A DNA stretch of 64,000 nucleotides from Methylococcales bacterium (GCA_030753675.1 JASMBU010000001.1:62001-126000), one strand, 5' to 3'. Shown: positions 1 through 9,674, counted from the stretch's first letter. The notes: generated by a model from the letters alone, not told the origin. Numbers and translations: made by a program.

Positions 1-38
1 CACTTGATGTTAATAATTTAGACGTTTAAAGGGTTGTT

Positions 39-833
39 ATGTTTAATGTAGGTGATATTGATCCTGTCGCATTTAGTTTAGGTCCACTTAAGGTTCATTG
101 GTATGGCTTAAGTTATTTGCTTGGTTTTGCGGGCGTCTGGTTTTTAGGGCGCATTAGAGCTCAGAAACCGTATGCACCTATTCCGGTTGAAGCCATTGAT
201 GACTTGGTCTTTTACGGTGCCATGGGTGCTATGTTGGGGGGGCGTATTGGTTATCAGTTGTTTTATAACTTTGATGTTTTTATTGCTGATCCGATTTTGA
301 TAATAAAGATATGGCAAGGCGGGATGTCATTACATGGTGGCGTGATAGGAGTGTTTGTTGCCTATTGGTTTATGGCTAGACAATATAGCTGTAAGATGCT
401 GCAACTCATTGATTTTCTTGCACCTTTATCTTGTGTGGGCTTGTTCTCAGGGCGTGTTGCTAATTTTATAAACGGTGAGCTGTGGGGTAAAACAACAGAT
501 TTGCCGTGGGGCGTTATTTTTCCACGCGTAGATTATTTGCCTCGGCACCCTTCTCAGCTTTATGAGGCGTTACTTGAGGGTTTGTTGATGTTTGTTGTGC
601 TTTGGCTATTTACCGCTAAAGAGCGTCCTTATATGGCCCCAACGGGGTTGATTTTTATGGGTTATGGTTGTTCGCGATTTTTTGTTGAGTTTTTCCGTTT
701 ACCTGATGCCCATTTAGGGTATATCGCGTTTGGTTGGGTCACGATGGGACAACTCTTAACGTTGCCAATGATTTTGATCGGTGCCTTGTTGTTTTATTTT
801 GCTTATAAGAAAAAAACATGCAGCAATATTTAG
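39..833 (+). CDS. lgt: Prolipoprotein diacylglyceryl transferase
   Basis: Lgt moves a diacylglyceryl group from phosphatidylglycerol to the lipobox cysteine of prolipoproteins in the inner membrane, the first step of lipoprotein maturation. The 264-residue protein is strongly hydrophobic with several membrane segments. It carries the HGG motif at residues 99-101 and the signature [13 protein letters not shown] at 138-150, with the conserved Arg and Asn residues. A second conserved block, [15 protein letters not shown], lies near the C-terminus. The 3' end overlaps thyA by 16 bp, which suggests translational coupling. An lgt-thyA order is common in Gammaproteobacteria. Only 38 bases lie upstream, so the promoter may be outside the window. 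Confidence 0.97.
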   Translation: MFNVGDIDPVAFSLGPLKVHWYGLSYLLGFAGVWFLGRIRAQKPYAPIPVEAIDDLVFYGAMGAMLGGRIGYQLFYNFDVFIADPILIIKIWQGGMSLHGGVIGVFVAYWFMARQYSCKMLQLIDFLAPLSCVGLFSGRVANFINGELWGKTTDLPWGVIFPRVDYLPRHPSQLYEALLEGLLMFVVLWLFTAKERPYMAPTGLIFMGYGCSRFFVEFFRLPDAHLGYIAFGWVTMGQLLTLPMILIGALLFYFAYKKKTCSNI

Positions 834-1612
834 CCTTACTTCAGGACGTTCTTGATAACGGAAGCATTAAAACAGATCGTACGGGCACGGGGACGAAAAG
901 TGTTTTTGGACGACAAATGCGTTTTGATTTAGCACAAGGGTTTCCGTTGGTCACCACAAAAAAGGTTCATATTCCTTCGATTATTCATGAGCTACTTTGG
1001 TTTCTTTCAGGACAAACAAACATAAGGTATTTGAAAGAAAAGGGTGTTCGAATTTGGGATGAGTGGGCTGATGATAACGGGGAATTAGGCGATGTATACG
1101 GCAAACAGTGGCGAGCTTGGCCTGGAAATGAGGGTGAAACCATTGACCAATTATCACTATTGGTTGAACAAATAAAAAATAACCCGGATTCAAGGCGCCA
1201 TATTGTAAGCGCTTGGAATGTTGCCCACATCAATCAAATGGCTTTGCCTCCCTGTCATTATTTTTTTCAGTTTTATGTTCTTGAAGGTCGATTAAGCTGT
1301 ATGTTTAATATGCGTTCTTGTGATGTTTTTTTAGGGCTTCCATTTAATGTTGCGAGCTATGCTTTGCTAACACACATGCTGGCTCAGCAGTGTGACTTAT
1401 TGCCCGGAGAATTGATTTGGACCGGCGGGGACGCTCATTTATATTTAAATCATTTAGAGCAGGCGCAATTGCAATTAACACGAGAACCCAGGGCGTTATC
1501 GACACTGACGGTGTTACGAAAGCCACGGAGCCTTTTTGATTATGTCTTTGAAGATTTTGTTATTACGGGTTATGACGCTCATCCCCACATTAAAGCCCCA
1601 GTAGCTGTTTAG
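818..1612 (+). CDS. thyA: Thymidylate synthase
   Basis: ThyA methylates dUMP to dTMP with methylene-tetrahydrofolate, releasing dihydrofolate. The protein is 264 residues, the same length as the E. coli enzyme. The nucleophile is Cys146 in the [12 protein letters not shown] block. Phosphate-binding Arg21 and the Arg pair in [10 protein letters not shown] (125-134) are present, as is the [13 protein letters not shown] block that orients the pyrimidine. It overlaps lgt at its 5' end and is followed after 2 bp by folA, which regenerates the spent folate, so the pair forms a metabolic and transcriptional unit. Confidence 0.98.
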   Translation: MQQYLALLQDVLDNGSIKTDRTGTGTKSVFGRQMRFDLAQGFPLVTTKKVHIPSIIHELLWFLSGQTNIRYLKEKGVRIWDEWADDNGELGDVYGKQWRAWPGNEGETIDQLSLLVEQIKNNPDSRRHIVSAWNVAHINQMALPPCHYFFQFYVLEGRLSCMFNMRSCDVFLGLPFNVASYALLTHMLAQQCDLLPGELIWTGGDAHLYLNHLEQAQLQLTREPRALSTLTVLRKPRSLFDYVFEDFVITGYDAHPHIKAPVAV

Positions 1613-1614
1613 CG

Positions 1615-2109
1615 ATGAAACTTTCCATTATTGTTGCGATGGCTAACAATCGGGTTATTGGTTGTGACAATCAAATGCCTTGGCATTTGTCAGCGGACTT
1701 GAAAAAATTTAAAGAAATAACCATGGGTAAACCTATTTTGATGGGGCGAAAAACATTTGAATCCATTGGTCGCCCTTTACCGGGGCGAACAAATATTGTT
1801 ATTAGTCGAAATGAAGCTTACTCACCATCCGGGTGTCAGGTTTTTTCGAGTATAGATCAAGCATTAAAAGCACATAAAAATGCTACAGAAATAATGGTTA
1901 TTGGCGGCTCAGGAATCTATAAAGCATTGTTACCGTTAACCGATAGAATTTATTTGACACAAATTAATAGCACTTTTGAGGGTGATGTTTTTTTTCCAGA
2001 AATGAAAGACTCACAATGGCGGGAGGTCGTTAATTCAAAGGTTATTAATGATAAAACGGTGTCTTTTGAATACAGTTTTAAAATACTTAATAGAATCGGC
2101 CACGTGTAA
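1615..2109 (+). CDS. folA: Dihydrofolate reductase
   Basis: FolA reduces dihydrofolate to tetrahydrofolate with NADPH and recycles the cofactor oxidised by thymidylate synthase. At 164 residues it is typical for a chromosomal enzyme. Visible motifs are MPWHLSADLKKFK with the catalytic acidic residue at Asp28, the NADPH-binding MGRKTFESIG stretch, GRPLPGRTNIVISR, and the MVIGGSGIYK glycine motif. The ATG lies 2 bp after the thyA stop, giving a tight thyA-folA unit. Divergence is ordinary and there is no sign of an acquired trimethoprim-resistance form. Confidence 0.97.
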   Translation: MKLSIIVAMANNRVIGCDNQMPWHLSADLKKFKEITMGKPILMGRKTFESIGRPLPGRTNIVISRNEAYSPSGCQVFSSIDQALKAHKNATEIMVIGGSGIYKALLPLTDRIYLTQINSTFEGDVFFPEMKDSQWREVVNSKVINDKTVSFEYSFKILNRIGHV

Positions 2110-2240
2110 ATCGTTAAAAAAGTTGTTTTTTTATAAAATGTCTATAGAATGACTGACTACCAAAATTTTTAACATCAATTTTTGGGCATAAAGGTTGTAA
2201 TAAAATATTAAAATTTTCTTTAAACTAAATTGTGAGAACT

Positions 2241-2624
2241 ATGAAAAAATTTCTATCAGCTATAATTATTGCCGGTTCTGTTTTGGGTATGAGTGTGTTT
2301 TCTACTGCAGCAGTTGCCCAAGGTGGAGTGATGGTAACTTTCGCAGATATTGCTAAAGCGATTGATGATTGTGAAGCTTTATTAGCTAAAGCAGGCACAT
2401 TAAATGCAGAAGGCGGCGATAAAGCTACGATTATGAAACTAATGAAAGCAGCACGCCAATCTTCTAAAATGATCACCGGAGATAACTTTGGTGCAGAATT
2501 AGATTTTACTCAAGATAAACTAAAACGTGCTTATTTTGGTGTTAAAAAAGATAAAGATAATCGTCAAGAAAGCATTGCAGAAGCAGTAAAAGGTTTTCAA
2601 ATATTGAAAACAATGATTAATTAA
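2241..2624 (+). CDS. Small secreted helical protein, divergent member of a three-paralogue family
   Basis: Function is unknown. The 127-residue product begins with a clear Sec signal peptide, and cleavage is predicted after the AVA near residue 26. A GTG 9 bp upstream is in frame, but the ATG gives the usual MKK signal-peptide start. The mature part is about 100 residues, alanine- and lysine-rich and apparently all-helical, with one cysteine. It shares the signature ARQ-x-SK and a following Gly, plus a C-terminal Phe-x-x-(I/L)-K ending, with the two tandem proteins at 9.7-10.8 kb. I read the three as one family, with this the most diverged. It is monocistronic and followed by a strong hairpin. 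Confidence 0.8.
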   Translation: MKKFLSAIIIAGSVLGMSVFSTAAVAQGGVMVTFADIAKAIDDCEALLAKAGTLNAEGGDKATIMKLMKAARQSSKMITGDNFGAELDFTQDKLKRAYFGVKKDKDNRQESIAEAVKGFQILKTMIN

Positions 2625-2640
2625 AAGCAACTTGTTATGA

Positions 2641-2680
2641 ATACACTGGGTATAAGTACTCAGTGTATGTTGTTTTCTTT
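2641..2680 (+). terminator. Intrinsic terminator after the small secreted protein gene
   Basis: A 12-bp stem runs from 2641-2652 to 2657-2668 with one G-T wobble and a TAAG loop, and is followed by a T-rich stretch. It sits 16 bp after the stop codon and reaches the end of the convergent apaH gene. Confidence 0.7.
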
Positions 2681-3500
2681 AGTAGTGATTAAGAGGACAG
2701 GTTAAGGAAATTCGTTTTACTCTTTTTTCAAGTCTCAGTGCTGTAAGTTGCCCCCCCCAGAGGCAACCGGTGTCAATGCAGTAGCAGTTGTTTTTTTCAA
2801 AATATCCTAAGTCTGACCAGTGGCCAAAGATGATTCTATTGGGACTTTGGTGTCGTTTTGGCATATCAAACCATGGAATGAGTTCTTTCGGTTGTACGCC
2901 AGGCGGATCCTTATTTTCAAAATCAAGCGCACCATTTTCGTAACAAAATCGCATTCGAGTAAAGCTATTCAAAATATACCTTAAGCGTTTATAGCCGATA
3001 AGGGTATCGCTCCAGCGGTCAGGAGTATCACCGTACATTTTTTCCAGTAGTTTTAGATAGCGATCGTTATCTTGTAATTGCATTTCTACTTCGCGAGCCA
3101 TTTTTTGGGCCGTCTTTAAATCCCATTGTGGCGCAATGCCGGCGTGAACCAGATAATAAGGTTCTTGGTAATGCAGTAATGGGCGACAACGTAACCAATG
3201 CAAGAGTTCGTCGCAATCGTCAGCTTGCAGGATAGCGTTAAGCGATAATTCTTTTTTACGGTTTTTTTTTATCTTATGGGCAATCGCCAATAGGTGTAAG
3301 TCGTGATTGCCTAAAACAGTAATAGCAGAAGGACCTAGTGATTTGATGAACCGAAGGCACTCTAGTGATTTGGGCCCTCGATTAACCAAATCACCGACAA
3401 ACCAAAGTTGATCAGAGTGTGGATTAAATTTAATTTTATCTAGTAGGCGTAATAAGTCATCGTAACAACCTTGAAGATCCCCTATTGCATAAGTCGCCAT
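2679..3500 (-). CDS. apaH: Bis(5'-nucleosyl)-tetraphosphatase, symmetrical
   Basis: ApaH cleaves diadenosine tetraphosphate into two ADP and can remove Np4N caps from RNA. The 273-residue sequence has the metallophosphatase motifs in order: GDLQG at 7-11, GDLVNRGP at 36-43, and GNHD at 64-67, with metal-binding His and Asp residues further on. The gene follows apaG on the minus strand with a 2-bp gap, the classic apaG-apaH arrangement. It converges with the secreted-protein gene, from which a hairpin separates it. Confidence 0.96.
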   Translation of the reverse strand: MATYAIGDLQGCYDDLLRLLDKIKFNPHSDQLWFVGDLVNRGPKSLECLRFIKSLGPSAITVLGNHDLHLLAIAHKIKKNRKKELSLNAILQADDCDELLHWLRCRPLLHYQEPYYLVHAGIAPQWDLKTAQKMAREVEMQLQDNDRYLKLLEKMYGDTPDRWSDTLIGYKRLRYILNSFTRMRFCYENGALDFENKDPPGVQPKELIPWFDMPKRHQSPNRIIFGHWSDLGYFEKNNCYCIDTGCLWGGQLTALRLEKRVKRISLTCPLNHY

Positions 3501-3502
3501 CG

Positions 3503-3877
3503 TTAGTGCAGTGTGCGAGGAATTGATAACGTAAAGCGGGGAATGGGGCAGTTAAAATTAATGCCGTCATCAGAGATTAAAATGTATTTACCTTGCATCA
3601 CACCGATAGGTGTTTCAAGCATAGCACTGCTGGTGTATTGAAAAGATTTCCCTGGTTTTAAATAAGGTTGTTCACCGACGACGCCGTCGCCACTCACCTC
3701 TTGTGTTTTGCCATTAGAATCTGTAATTAACCAGAATCTACTGAGTAAGGTGGCGGCTACGGTACCCCTATTTGAAATAGTAATGGTATAGGCAAAAACA
3801 TAACGGTTATCTTGGGGCGAAGATTTTGAGGGAATGTAACAGGGTACGGTTTCCACAGATATTTTATTTTGGCCCAT
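3503..3877 (-). CDS. apaG: ApaG protein (DUF525)
   Basis: ApaG is a small beta-sandwich protein of about 125 residues usually encoded with ApaH. Its biochemical role is unsettled. The 124-residue product matches the family in length and has the typical blocks: YVFAYTITISNRG, then RFWLITDSNGK, then GVVGEQPYLKPGKSFQYTS, and GVMQGKY near the end. It precedes apaH by 2 bp and is the first gene of this pair. Divergent mpl starts about 120 bp away, so both promoters should lie in that gap. Confidence 0.96.
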   Translation of the reverse strand: MGQNKISVETVPCYIPSKSSPQDNRYVFAYTITISNRGTVAATLLSRFWLITDSNGKTQEVSGDGVVGEQPYLKPGKSFQYTSSAMLETPIGVMQGKYILISDDGINFNCPIPRFTLSIPRTLH

Positions 3878-3998
3878 AGTATTCTCAGGTTTTAGAGTGG
3901 ATTATTTGAACTGAATGTAACAATAAACGCAAGTAGAAAATATTGTGTTGATGGTGAATAATAGGTTTTAAAGTAATGATGAAATCAAAGGAAAGATT

Positions 3999-5360
3999 GT
4001 GCATATTCATATTTTAGGTATTTGTGGCACCTTTATGGGCGGGATTGCCCAGATCGCAAAACAATTAGGTCATGAGGTCAGTGGAACGGATCAAAATATT
4101 TATCCACCGATGAGTGCGCAATTGGAGGCTTTGGACATACGATTAATGTCCGGTTACCAAAAAGCGCATCTAGAATTATTAAAACCCGATTTAGTGATTA
4201 TTGGTAATGCATTGTCGAGAGGGAATCCGGCTGTTGAGTATATTTTAAATCGCGGTCTTCGTTATTGTTCTGGTCCACAATGGTTGAGTGAAGCCGTTTT
4301 GCGAGACCGATGGGTCTTGGCCGTTGCAGGAACACACGGTAAAACAACGACAGCAAGTATGCTCGCTTGGATACTGGACTATAATGATTATTCGCCGGGT
4401 TTTTTAATTGGGGGTGTTCCGCTTAATTTTACCCAATCAGCACGGCTAGGTGAGTCTGATTTTTTTGTTATTGAGGCAGACGAGTATGATACTGCTTTTT
4501 TTGATAAACGCTCCAAGTTTGTACACTATCACCCGAACACGGTGGTTTTGAATAATTTGGAATACGATCATGCTGATATTTTTCCAGATTTAGAGGCGAT
4601 TAAACGTCAATTTCATCATTTGGTTAGGCTGGTTCCTGAGCAAGGACTTATTATTGCTCCTAGTCATGAGGATGAGATTTCGAGTGTTTTATTACAAGGG
4701 TGTTGGACAACTGTTGAGAGAAGTTCTATTGGAGGGGAAAGTGAATGGAATGCAACATTGTTGAACCCTGATGGTAGTGATTTTCGTGTGAGCTTTGAAG
4801 ATAAAAATGAAGCGTTGATCAACTGGAATTTAACGGGGTTACACAATGTAAGTAATGCGGTGTCAGCTATTGCAGCGGCTCGAAATGTCGGTATTTCGGT
4901 GGCTGACTCGAGCGCAGCATTAAACCGGTTTGAGAATGTTAAGCGGCGTATGGAAGTTATTTACCAGAAAAAGGGCATCACTGTTTATGATGATTTTGCG
5001 CATCATCCAACGGCGATACAAACGACCTTGGCAGGGTTGAGACAAAAAGTGGGTGATGAGCCCATTATTGCAATTGTTGACCTGGCATCTAATAGTATGA
5101 AGCAGGGCATTCACCAAAATACTTTAGGGCCGTCACTTAAGGACGCTAATATAGGGTTTATTTATCGGTCATCGGGAATGCAATGGGATCTGACGACATT
5201 GGAACAAGCCGACAAACAACTTCATATCATGGATTCTATTGATGAAATACTAACTGCCTTAGTGGTCGCTGTTAAAGGTCGTTGTCATATTTTAATTATG
5301 AGTAATGGTCATTTTGAGGGTTTGTATAATCGTTTAAAAAAACAATTAGACGTTGATTAA
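3999..5360 (+). CDS. mpl: UDP-N-acetylmuramate:L-alanyl-gamma-D-glutamyl-meso-diaminopimelate ligase
   Basis: Mpl recycles peptidoglycan by joining the salvaged murein tripeptide to UDP-MurNAc in the cytoplasm. The 453-residue protein is a Mur ligase. An N-terminal Rossmann-like part begins HILGICGTFMGG, the ATP-binding loop GTHGKTTT lies at 111-118, and NNLEYDHADIF and the C-terminal YDDFAHHPTAI follow. The last of these is typical of Mpl and MurC. The start is GTG, chosen because an AAAGGAAAG SD site lies just before it and because it aligns the N-terminus with E. coli Mpl. Its stop directly abuts the stop of the convergent ABC permease gene. Confidence 0.96.
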   Translation: MHIHILGICGTFMGGIAQIAKQLGHEVSGTDQNIYPPMSAQLEALDIRLMSGYQKAHLELLKPDLVIIGNALSRGNPAVEYILNRGLRYCSGPQWLSEAVLRDRWVLAVAGTHGKTTTASMLAWILDYNDYSPGFLIGGVPLNFTQSARLGESDFFVIEADEYDTAFFDKRSKFVHYHPNTVVLNNLEYDHADIFPDLEAIKRQFHHLVRLVPEQGLIIAPSHEDEISSVLLQGCWTTVERSSIGGESEWNATLLNPDGSDFRVSFEDKNEALINWNLTGLHNVSNAVSAIAAARNVGISVADSSAALNRFENVKRRMEVIYQKKGITVYDDFAHHPTAIQTTLAGLRQKVGDEPIIAIVDLASNSMKQGIHQNTLGPSLKDANIGFIYRSSGMQWDLTTLEQADKQLHIMDSIDEILTALVVAVKGRCHILIMSNGHFEGLYNRLKKQLDVD

Positions 5361-7844
5361 TTAGTGTTCTCGAAGAATGGATAAGGGGCTTTTATTAACG
5401 ACCTTTCGAATACTCCAAAGCCCCGTTAAGGTAATGAGTGTAGTCCCTATTAGGGGTACGAGTACCCAGAGCATCAGGCTGGGAAGGTAAGCTATTTTTA
5501 GAATAAAGTGATACAGGGCGAAAGAGGCGATGTCGTGTAACAGGACAGCGAATAGGCTAGAGAAAAAGCCAAGACTGATAAATTCCAGCAAGTGGTTATT
5601 TCGAAGCAGTGATCGGTTGGCACCTAGAGTACGCAGTAAGGCACTTTGGTGGCGACGTTCATCAAGTGTGGCATTGATTGTGGCGGCTAAAACAATTAGC
5701 CCTGCAATTAAGGCAAAGATCAGTAGGTAGTTAATGGCTTGGGTGAGTTGTTTTAAAATGAGACTCAATTGGTTCAGAATAAAGTCAACTTCAAGAATAG
5801 TGATGGCGGGATATTTTTTAGCCAACGTATTTAGAAAGTTTTTGTTTTCCGGGGCTAAATAAAAACTGGTAATAAAGGTTTTGGGAAAAGAGGTTAATGA
5901 GCCAGGTGAAAAAATAAAATAAAAATTAGGTTTCATGGAATCCCAATTAACTTGACGAACGGTGGTAACAGTCGCGTTGATGGTTTCATGGCCAATGGTA
6001 AACGTCAATGCATCATTGAGTTGAATATTGAGGCTAGTGGCTAGTTTTTGTTCAATAGAAACTTGATGGGATGGGGGGCTTTGGTGCCACTTTCCAGATG
6101 TGATGAAATTACCCTCTGGCAATTGTTTGGACCACGTTAAACTGAGATCACGATGGATAGCGCGCTCACCTTGGGAGTCTTTGCTCACTATTTTTTGTAC
6201 CGCTTGGTTGTTAATTTTGATGAGACGGCCGCGTACGATCGGGAACAAAGCCTGAGCGTTTATGTTATGCGTTGTTAAATCTGTTTTAAAGTCATCACGT
6301 TGGTGTTCAAAAAGGTTTAAGACAAAATGATTGGGTGTTGTTTTGGGTAGTTGTGTTTGCCAGTCGCTTATTAGATTTTGGTGAACCGAAAAACTTAATA
6401 GCATCGCCATTAAGGTGAGACTAAAAGCCAGTATTTGAGCGGCGGTGTTCTTCCTGTTTTTAACTAACGACAGTAATGCAAAACGAACATTTAAATTAAC
6501 CCGTGATTCGAGTTTTTTTATGACGGTTAGCAGTGCGTAGATAAGCCCCATTAATAACGTAATGCCTAATGAGGCGAGAAGTGTTAATAACAAGGTAAAT
6601 TTTATATCTAAGGTGAAGGTATAAATCAATCCTGAAATAACCAAAAGTGCCATGCCGTAAACGATTCCGGATTGAGTGGGTATAGGATCCAGTTCGCGTC
6701 TCAAAATACGTAAAGGGGAAACTTTTTTTAGTTGAAGTAATGGCGGTAGTGCAAACCCTAATAAGATAACCATGCCGGTGATCAGGCCAAAAAAGGCCGC
6801 AAGCGGATTGGCACTGGCAATAGTTTCAGGCAGTAAGCTTTTAAGTAATGCAAAGAGCCCGGCATGGCTGACCCAACCTAAAAGGCAGCCTAAAAGGCTG
6901 GCTAAAAAACCTAAGAGCACCAGTTGAGTGATAAATAGTTTTACGATTTGAGCTTGGGTACAGCCTAAGCAGCGCAAAATAGCCGCGGAATTAAAATGAC
7001 GTTCACTGTAGCGCCTTGTAGTGATTGCAATGGCCACACCGGCGATGAGTATTATAATGACACTCGATAGGCGTAAATATTTTTGAACGCGATCTAAGGC
7101 GGTACCAATTTCTGGTCTGTCGACATGAATATCCATAATCCGTTGTGAGGGATTCAGACGTTTTTTGGAAAATTGTTTAAAGGATTTAAGAGCAGAGTCT
7201 TGACCGGTAAATTGATAATAGTAATGAACGTGACTGCCGGGTTTAAGAATACCGGTTTCAGGAACATCCTGTGTGTGCATCATGAGTCGGGGGGATAGGC
7301 TGTAAAGGTTGCCGCGCTTATCTGGTTCGTAAGTTATTATTTTACTGAGTATGAGTTTTTTGTTACCGACGTGTAGGCTTTCGCCCAGTTTTAAATTGAG
7401 TGCTGATAAAATGCGTTTATCAATCCAGGCTTGACCGGGTTGGGGGCCGTGAGTGATTGTTTGTTCTTGATCAAAATGGTTACCGGTTATTTTGAGTGAG
7501 CCACGCAAAGGGTAGTGGTTGCTAACGGCTTTAATGCTCGCTAAAAGGAAGCTATCGTTTTCAATGAGCACACTGGAAAATTCAGCGGTCATGGTTTGTT
7601 TTAATGCTAAGGTTTTGGCGACACTGAGCCAGTCACTAGTGAGTGTTGTTGGGCTGGTCACAACAAGGTCGCCAGCAAGAAACTGCCCGGCTTGTGAAAC
7701 CATGGTGGTTTCAAGTCGATCAGAAAAAAGGCTGATTGTGGTTGCGCTGGTTACGGCAACGATTAATGCAAAGCTTAAAAGGGTAAGTTCACCCGAGCGC
7801 CCTTCTCGACGCAACAGGCGACACGCTAATAAAAAAAGGTTCAT
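5361..7844 (-). CDS. ybbP: ABC transporter permease of the YbbP/FtsX-MacB type
   Basis: This 827-residue inner-membrane protein has the double FtsX/MacB-like arrangement. One N-terminal membrane segment is followed by a large periplasmic domain of about 200 residues. Then come two membrane blocks (about 260-480), a second periplasmic domain (about 500-690) and a C-terminal block of three segments. The order and length match E. coli YbbP. It overlaps its ATPase ybbA by 4 bp and tesA is divergent, the same neighbourhood as in E. coli, where a functional YbbAP-TesA link has been proposed. As a mechanotransmission-type ABC system it probably extracts a hydrophobic substrate rather than importing one. 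The substrate is unknown. Confidence 0.9.
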   Translation of the reverse strand: MNLFLLACRLLRREGRSGELTLLSFALIVAVTSATTISLFSDRLETTMVSQAGQFLAGDLVVTSPTTLTSDWLSVAKTLALKQTMTAEFSSVLIENDSFLLASIKAVSNHYPLRGSLKITGNHFDQEQTITHGPQPGQAWIDKRILSALNLKLGESLHVGNKKLILSKIITYEPDKRGNLYSLSPRLMMHTQDVPETGILKPGSHVHYYYQFTGQDSALKSFKQFSKKRLNPSQRIMDIHVDRPEIGTALDRVQKYLRLSSVIIILIAGVAIAITTRRYSERHFNSAAILRCLGCTQAQIVKLFITQLVLLGFLASLLGCLLGWVSHAGLFALLKSLLPETIASANPLAAFFGLITGMVILLGFALPPLLQLKKVSPLRILRRELDPIPTQSGIVYGMALLVISGLIYTFTLDIKFTLLLTLLASLGITLLMGLIYALLTVIKKLESRVNLNVRFALLSLVKNRKNTAAQILAFSLTLMAMLLSFSVHQNLISDWQTQLPKTTPNHFVLNLFEHQRDDFKTDLTTHNINAQALFPIVRGRLIKINNQAVQKIVSKDSQGERAIHRDLSLTWSKQLPEGNFITSGKWHQSPPSHQVSIEQKLATSLNIQLNDALTFTIGHETINATVTTVRQVNWDSMKPNFYFIFSPGSLTSFPKTFITSFYLAPENKNFLNTLAKKYPAITILEVDFILNQLSLILKQLTQAINYLLIFALIAGLIVLAATINATLDERRHQSALLRTLGANRSLLRNNHLLEFISLGFFSSLFAVLLHDIASFALYHFILKIAYLPSLMLWVLVPLIGTTLITLTGLWSIRKVVNKSPLSILREH

Positions 7845-8530
7845 GCGGTTTTTCCATTTTCAAGCATAAGCGTTCGGCTACAGAGTGTTGCTAGCGATTG
7901 GTCATGGGTAACCAGTACCAGTGTGGTTTTGTTTTCTTCGTTTAAAGCAAAAAGCAAATCAATAATAGTCTTACCGGTTTTTTGGTCTAAGTTACCGGTG
8001 GGCTCATCGGCAAAAAGAATACTCGGTTGGGTGACAAAGGCTCTTGCTAAAGCAACGCGTTGTTGTTCGCCGCCGGATAATTGGCTAGGGCGGTGGTTGT
8101 AGCGATGAGATAACCCGACCCGATCAAGAAAATTAAGGGCTTTATCTTTGGCATGAGGGTGGCCAATGATTTCCAGGGGTAGCATGACATTTTCAAGGGC
8201 AGTCAAATTATTCAGGAGTTGGAAATTTTGAAAAACAAAACCGATAAATTGGTTTCGAAGGCGGGCTTTATCATCTTCAGTCATGGTCGTAAGCGGTTGA
8301 CCATTAATCGTGATAGTGCCGGAAGAGGGCGTATCAAGACCGGCTAACAGGCTAATCAGAGTGGTTTTTCCTGATCCGGACATTCCCATGATAGCCAGGC
8401 TTTCGCCATGGTTAATGTTAAGATGAATGCCAGATAAGATGCTGAGTGAGCCGTTTGCAGTTAAGACGGTTTTACTGAGGTTTTTCGCGCTAATAATAAT
8501 TTCCGATAAGGCGTCGGATTGGATAGACAT
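7841..8530 (-). CDS. ybbA: ABC transporter ATP-binding protein, YbbA type
   Basis: This is the ATPase of the YbbAP system, 229 residues. It has Walker A GMSGSGKTT at 49-57, signature LSGGEQQ at 151-157, Walker B ILFADEP at 171-177, and the switch histidine in LVTHD. The sequence belongs to the LolD/MacB-like subclass. The start is fixed by the conserved N-terminus and by the lack of a later in-frame start before Walker A. That start codon is separated from the divergent tesA start by a single base, so each gene's promoter should lie inside the other's coding region. Confidence 0.95.
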   Translation of the reverse strand: MSIQSDALSEIIISAKNLSKTVLTANGSLSILSGIHLNINHGESLAIMGMSGSGKTTLISLLAGLDTPSSGTITINGQPLTTMTEDDKARLRNQFIGFVFQNFQLLNNLTALENVMLPLEIIGHPHAKDKALNFLDRVGLSHRYNHRPSQLSGGEQQRVALARAFVTQPSILFADEPTGNLDQKTGKTIIDLLFALNEENKTTLVLVTHDQSLATLCSRTLMLENGKTA

Positions 8531-8531
8531 A

Positions 8532-9146
8532 ATGAAAAAAATCCTGATTATTTTAATGGTCTGTGGGTTAAGCCCAGTTGGGGCTTCACCGGCAACTATT
8601 GTTATTTATGGTGACAGTATAAGTGCTGCCTATGGTATCGGGTTAGATCAGGGTTGGGTTATTTTTTTACAAAAAAAAATACAATCTGAAGGGTATAACT
8701 ATGTTGTTAGCAATGAGAGTATTAGCGGTGAAACCACCGCGGGCGGGGTTGCTCGAATTGATGAAGTCTTAGCGGCCACTAAGCCTAAGGTTTTGATTTT
8801 GGAATTAGGGGCAAATGATGGTTTGCGTGGGTTGTCGCCTGTCATTATGAAACAGAATTTAAGTATAATTATCAATCGAGCTCACAAATCAGGGGCTAAG
8901 GTTTTGTTAATAAGTATGCGGATTCCGCCAAATTATGGCCCGCGTTACACGGAACTCTTTTATCAGATCTATCCGGCCTTGGCGAAAACGTTAAAAATTT
9001 CATTTGTGCCCTTTATTTTAAATGATATCGCCCTGAATAAAAAATTAATGCAAGGTGATGGCCTTCATCCTAATGCAGAGGCTCAGCCGTTGATTGCGGA
9101 TAAAATATGGCTTTATTTGCAACCCTTGTTAGCCACTGTCCAATAG
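8532..9146 (+). CDS. tesA: SGNH-hydrolase esterase/lysophospholipase TesA
   Basis: TesA is a periplasmic thioesterase, esterase and lysophospholipase. The 204-residue product has a signal peptide of about 19 residues (MKKILIILMV start, Ala-Ser before the mature end). The nucleophile block is YGDS with Ser29, the GxND motif is GANDG, and the catalytic Asp-His pair lies in DGLHPN. The frame stays open further upstream, but that extension would lie antisense inside ybbA and would bury the signal peptide, so I chose this ATG. E. coli TesA is 208 residues. Confidence 0.95.
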   Translation: MKKILIILMVCGLSPVGASPATIVIYGDSISAAYGIGLDQGWVIFLQKKIQSEGYNYVVSNESISGETTAGGVARIDEVLAATKPKVLILELGANDGLRGLSPVIMKQNLSIIINRAHKSGAKVLLISMRIPPNYGPRYTELFYQIYPALAKTLKISFVPFILNDIALNKKLMQGDGLHPNAEAQPLIADKIWLYLQPLLATVQ

Positions 9147-9170
9147 CGGTTTACTTTTTAACGATTAAAA

Positions 9171-9485
9171 TTACTTGACTTCAGGTGCCGTACTTTTTTT
9201 AATCACGGCTGGGCTGGTTTTCTCTTGTGGCGGTATGGGCGTGTTCTTTTGTTGATTGGCTAGTTTTTCTTTGGCCCGTTTGACGTTTTCAGGCGAAATG
9301 GGTGCGTCTCTAAGTCCTTCGCCGTACATGGTGGCGGCAGTCATGATTAAGGATAAAGAAATCAGAACCGGTCCTAGGCGGGTAGGCTCCTTCATCCAGA
9401 ATAAGGCCCAGTTAGGTTTGATTAATCCGACGATAAGGTAACAGACAGCGAAGATAAAAATATTAAAAGACCAGATGATTAACAT
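9171..9485 (-). CDS. Hypothetical two-segment membrane protein
   Basis: I do not recognise this 104-residue protein. Residues 1-22 and about 38-54 look like membrane helices, with a short GLIKPNWALFWMKEPTR loop between them. The C-terminal half is hydrophilic and rich in Lys, Pro and Glu, probably disordered. The shape is like small conserved membrane proteins found near tesA or lipid genes in aquatic Gammaproteobacteria, but I cannot name a family. It converges with tesA across 24 bp and has its own upstream region shared with the secreted-protein gene to its right. Confidence 0.65.
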   Translation of the reverse strand: MLIIWSFNIFIFAVCYLIVGLIKPNWALFWMKEPTRLGPVLISLSLIMTAATMYGEGLRDAPISPENVKRAKEKLANQQKNTPIPPQEKTSPAVIKKSTAPEVK

Positions 9486-9674
9486 AATAGTAACTTGAAG
9501 GTGAGTGAGTAAAGAATCTTGAATTGTATTAAAAAATGGCAGGTGAAGAAAGTTTTTCTGTTAATTTTTTAGTCAAATAACTCTATTTGTGTTATCGTGA
9601 TCGGCTTTATTGTCTCCTTGTCGGAGGGATTTGTGGGGTAATAAAAAACGAATTTAAAATTTTGAGGAAATTAA

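Noticed and set aside
8427-8531. N-terminal extension of TesA starting inside ybbA
   Set aside because: It would be antisense to conserved ybbA codons and would place the signal peptide internally.
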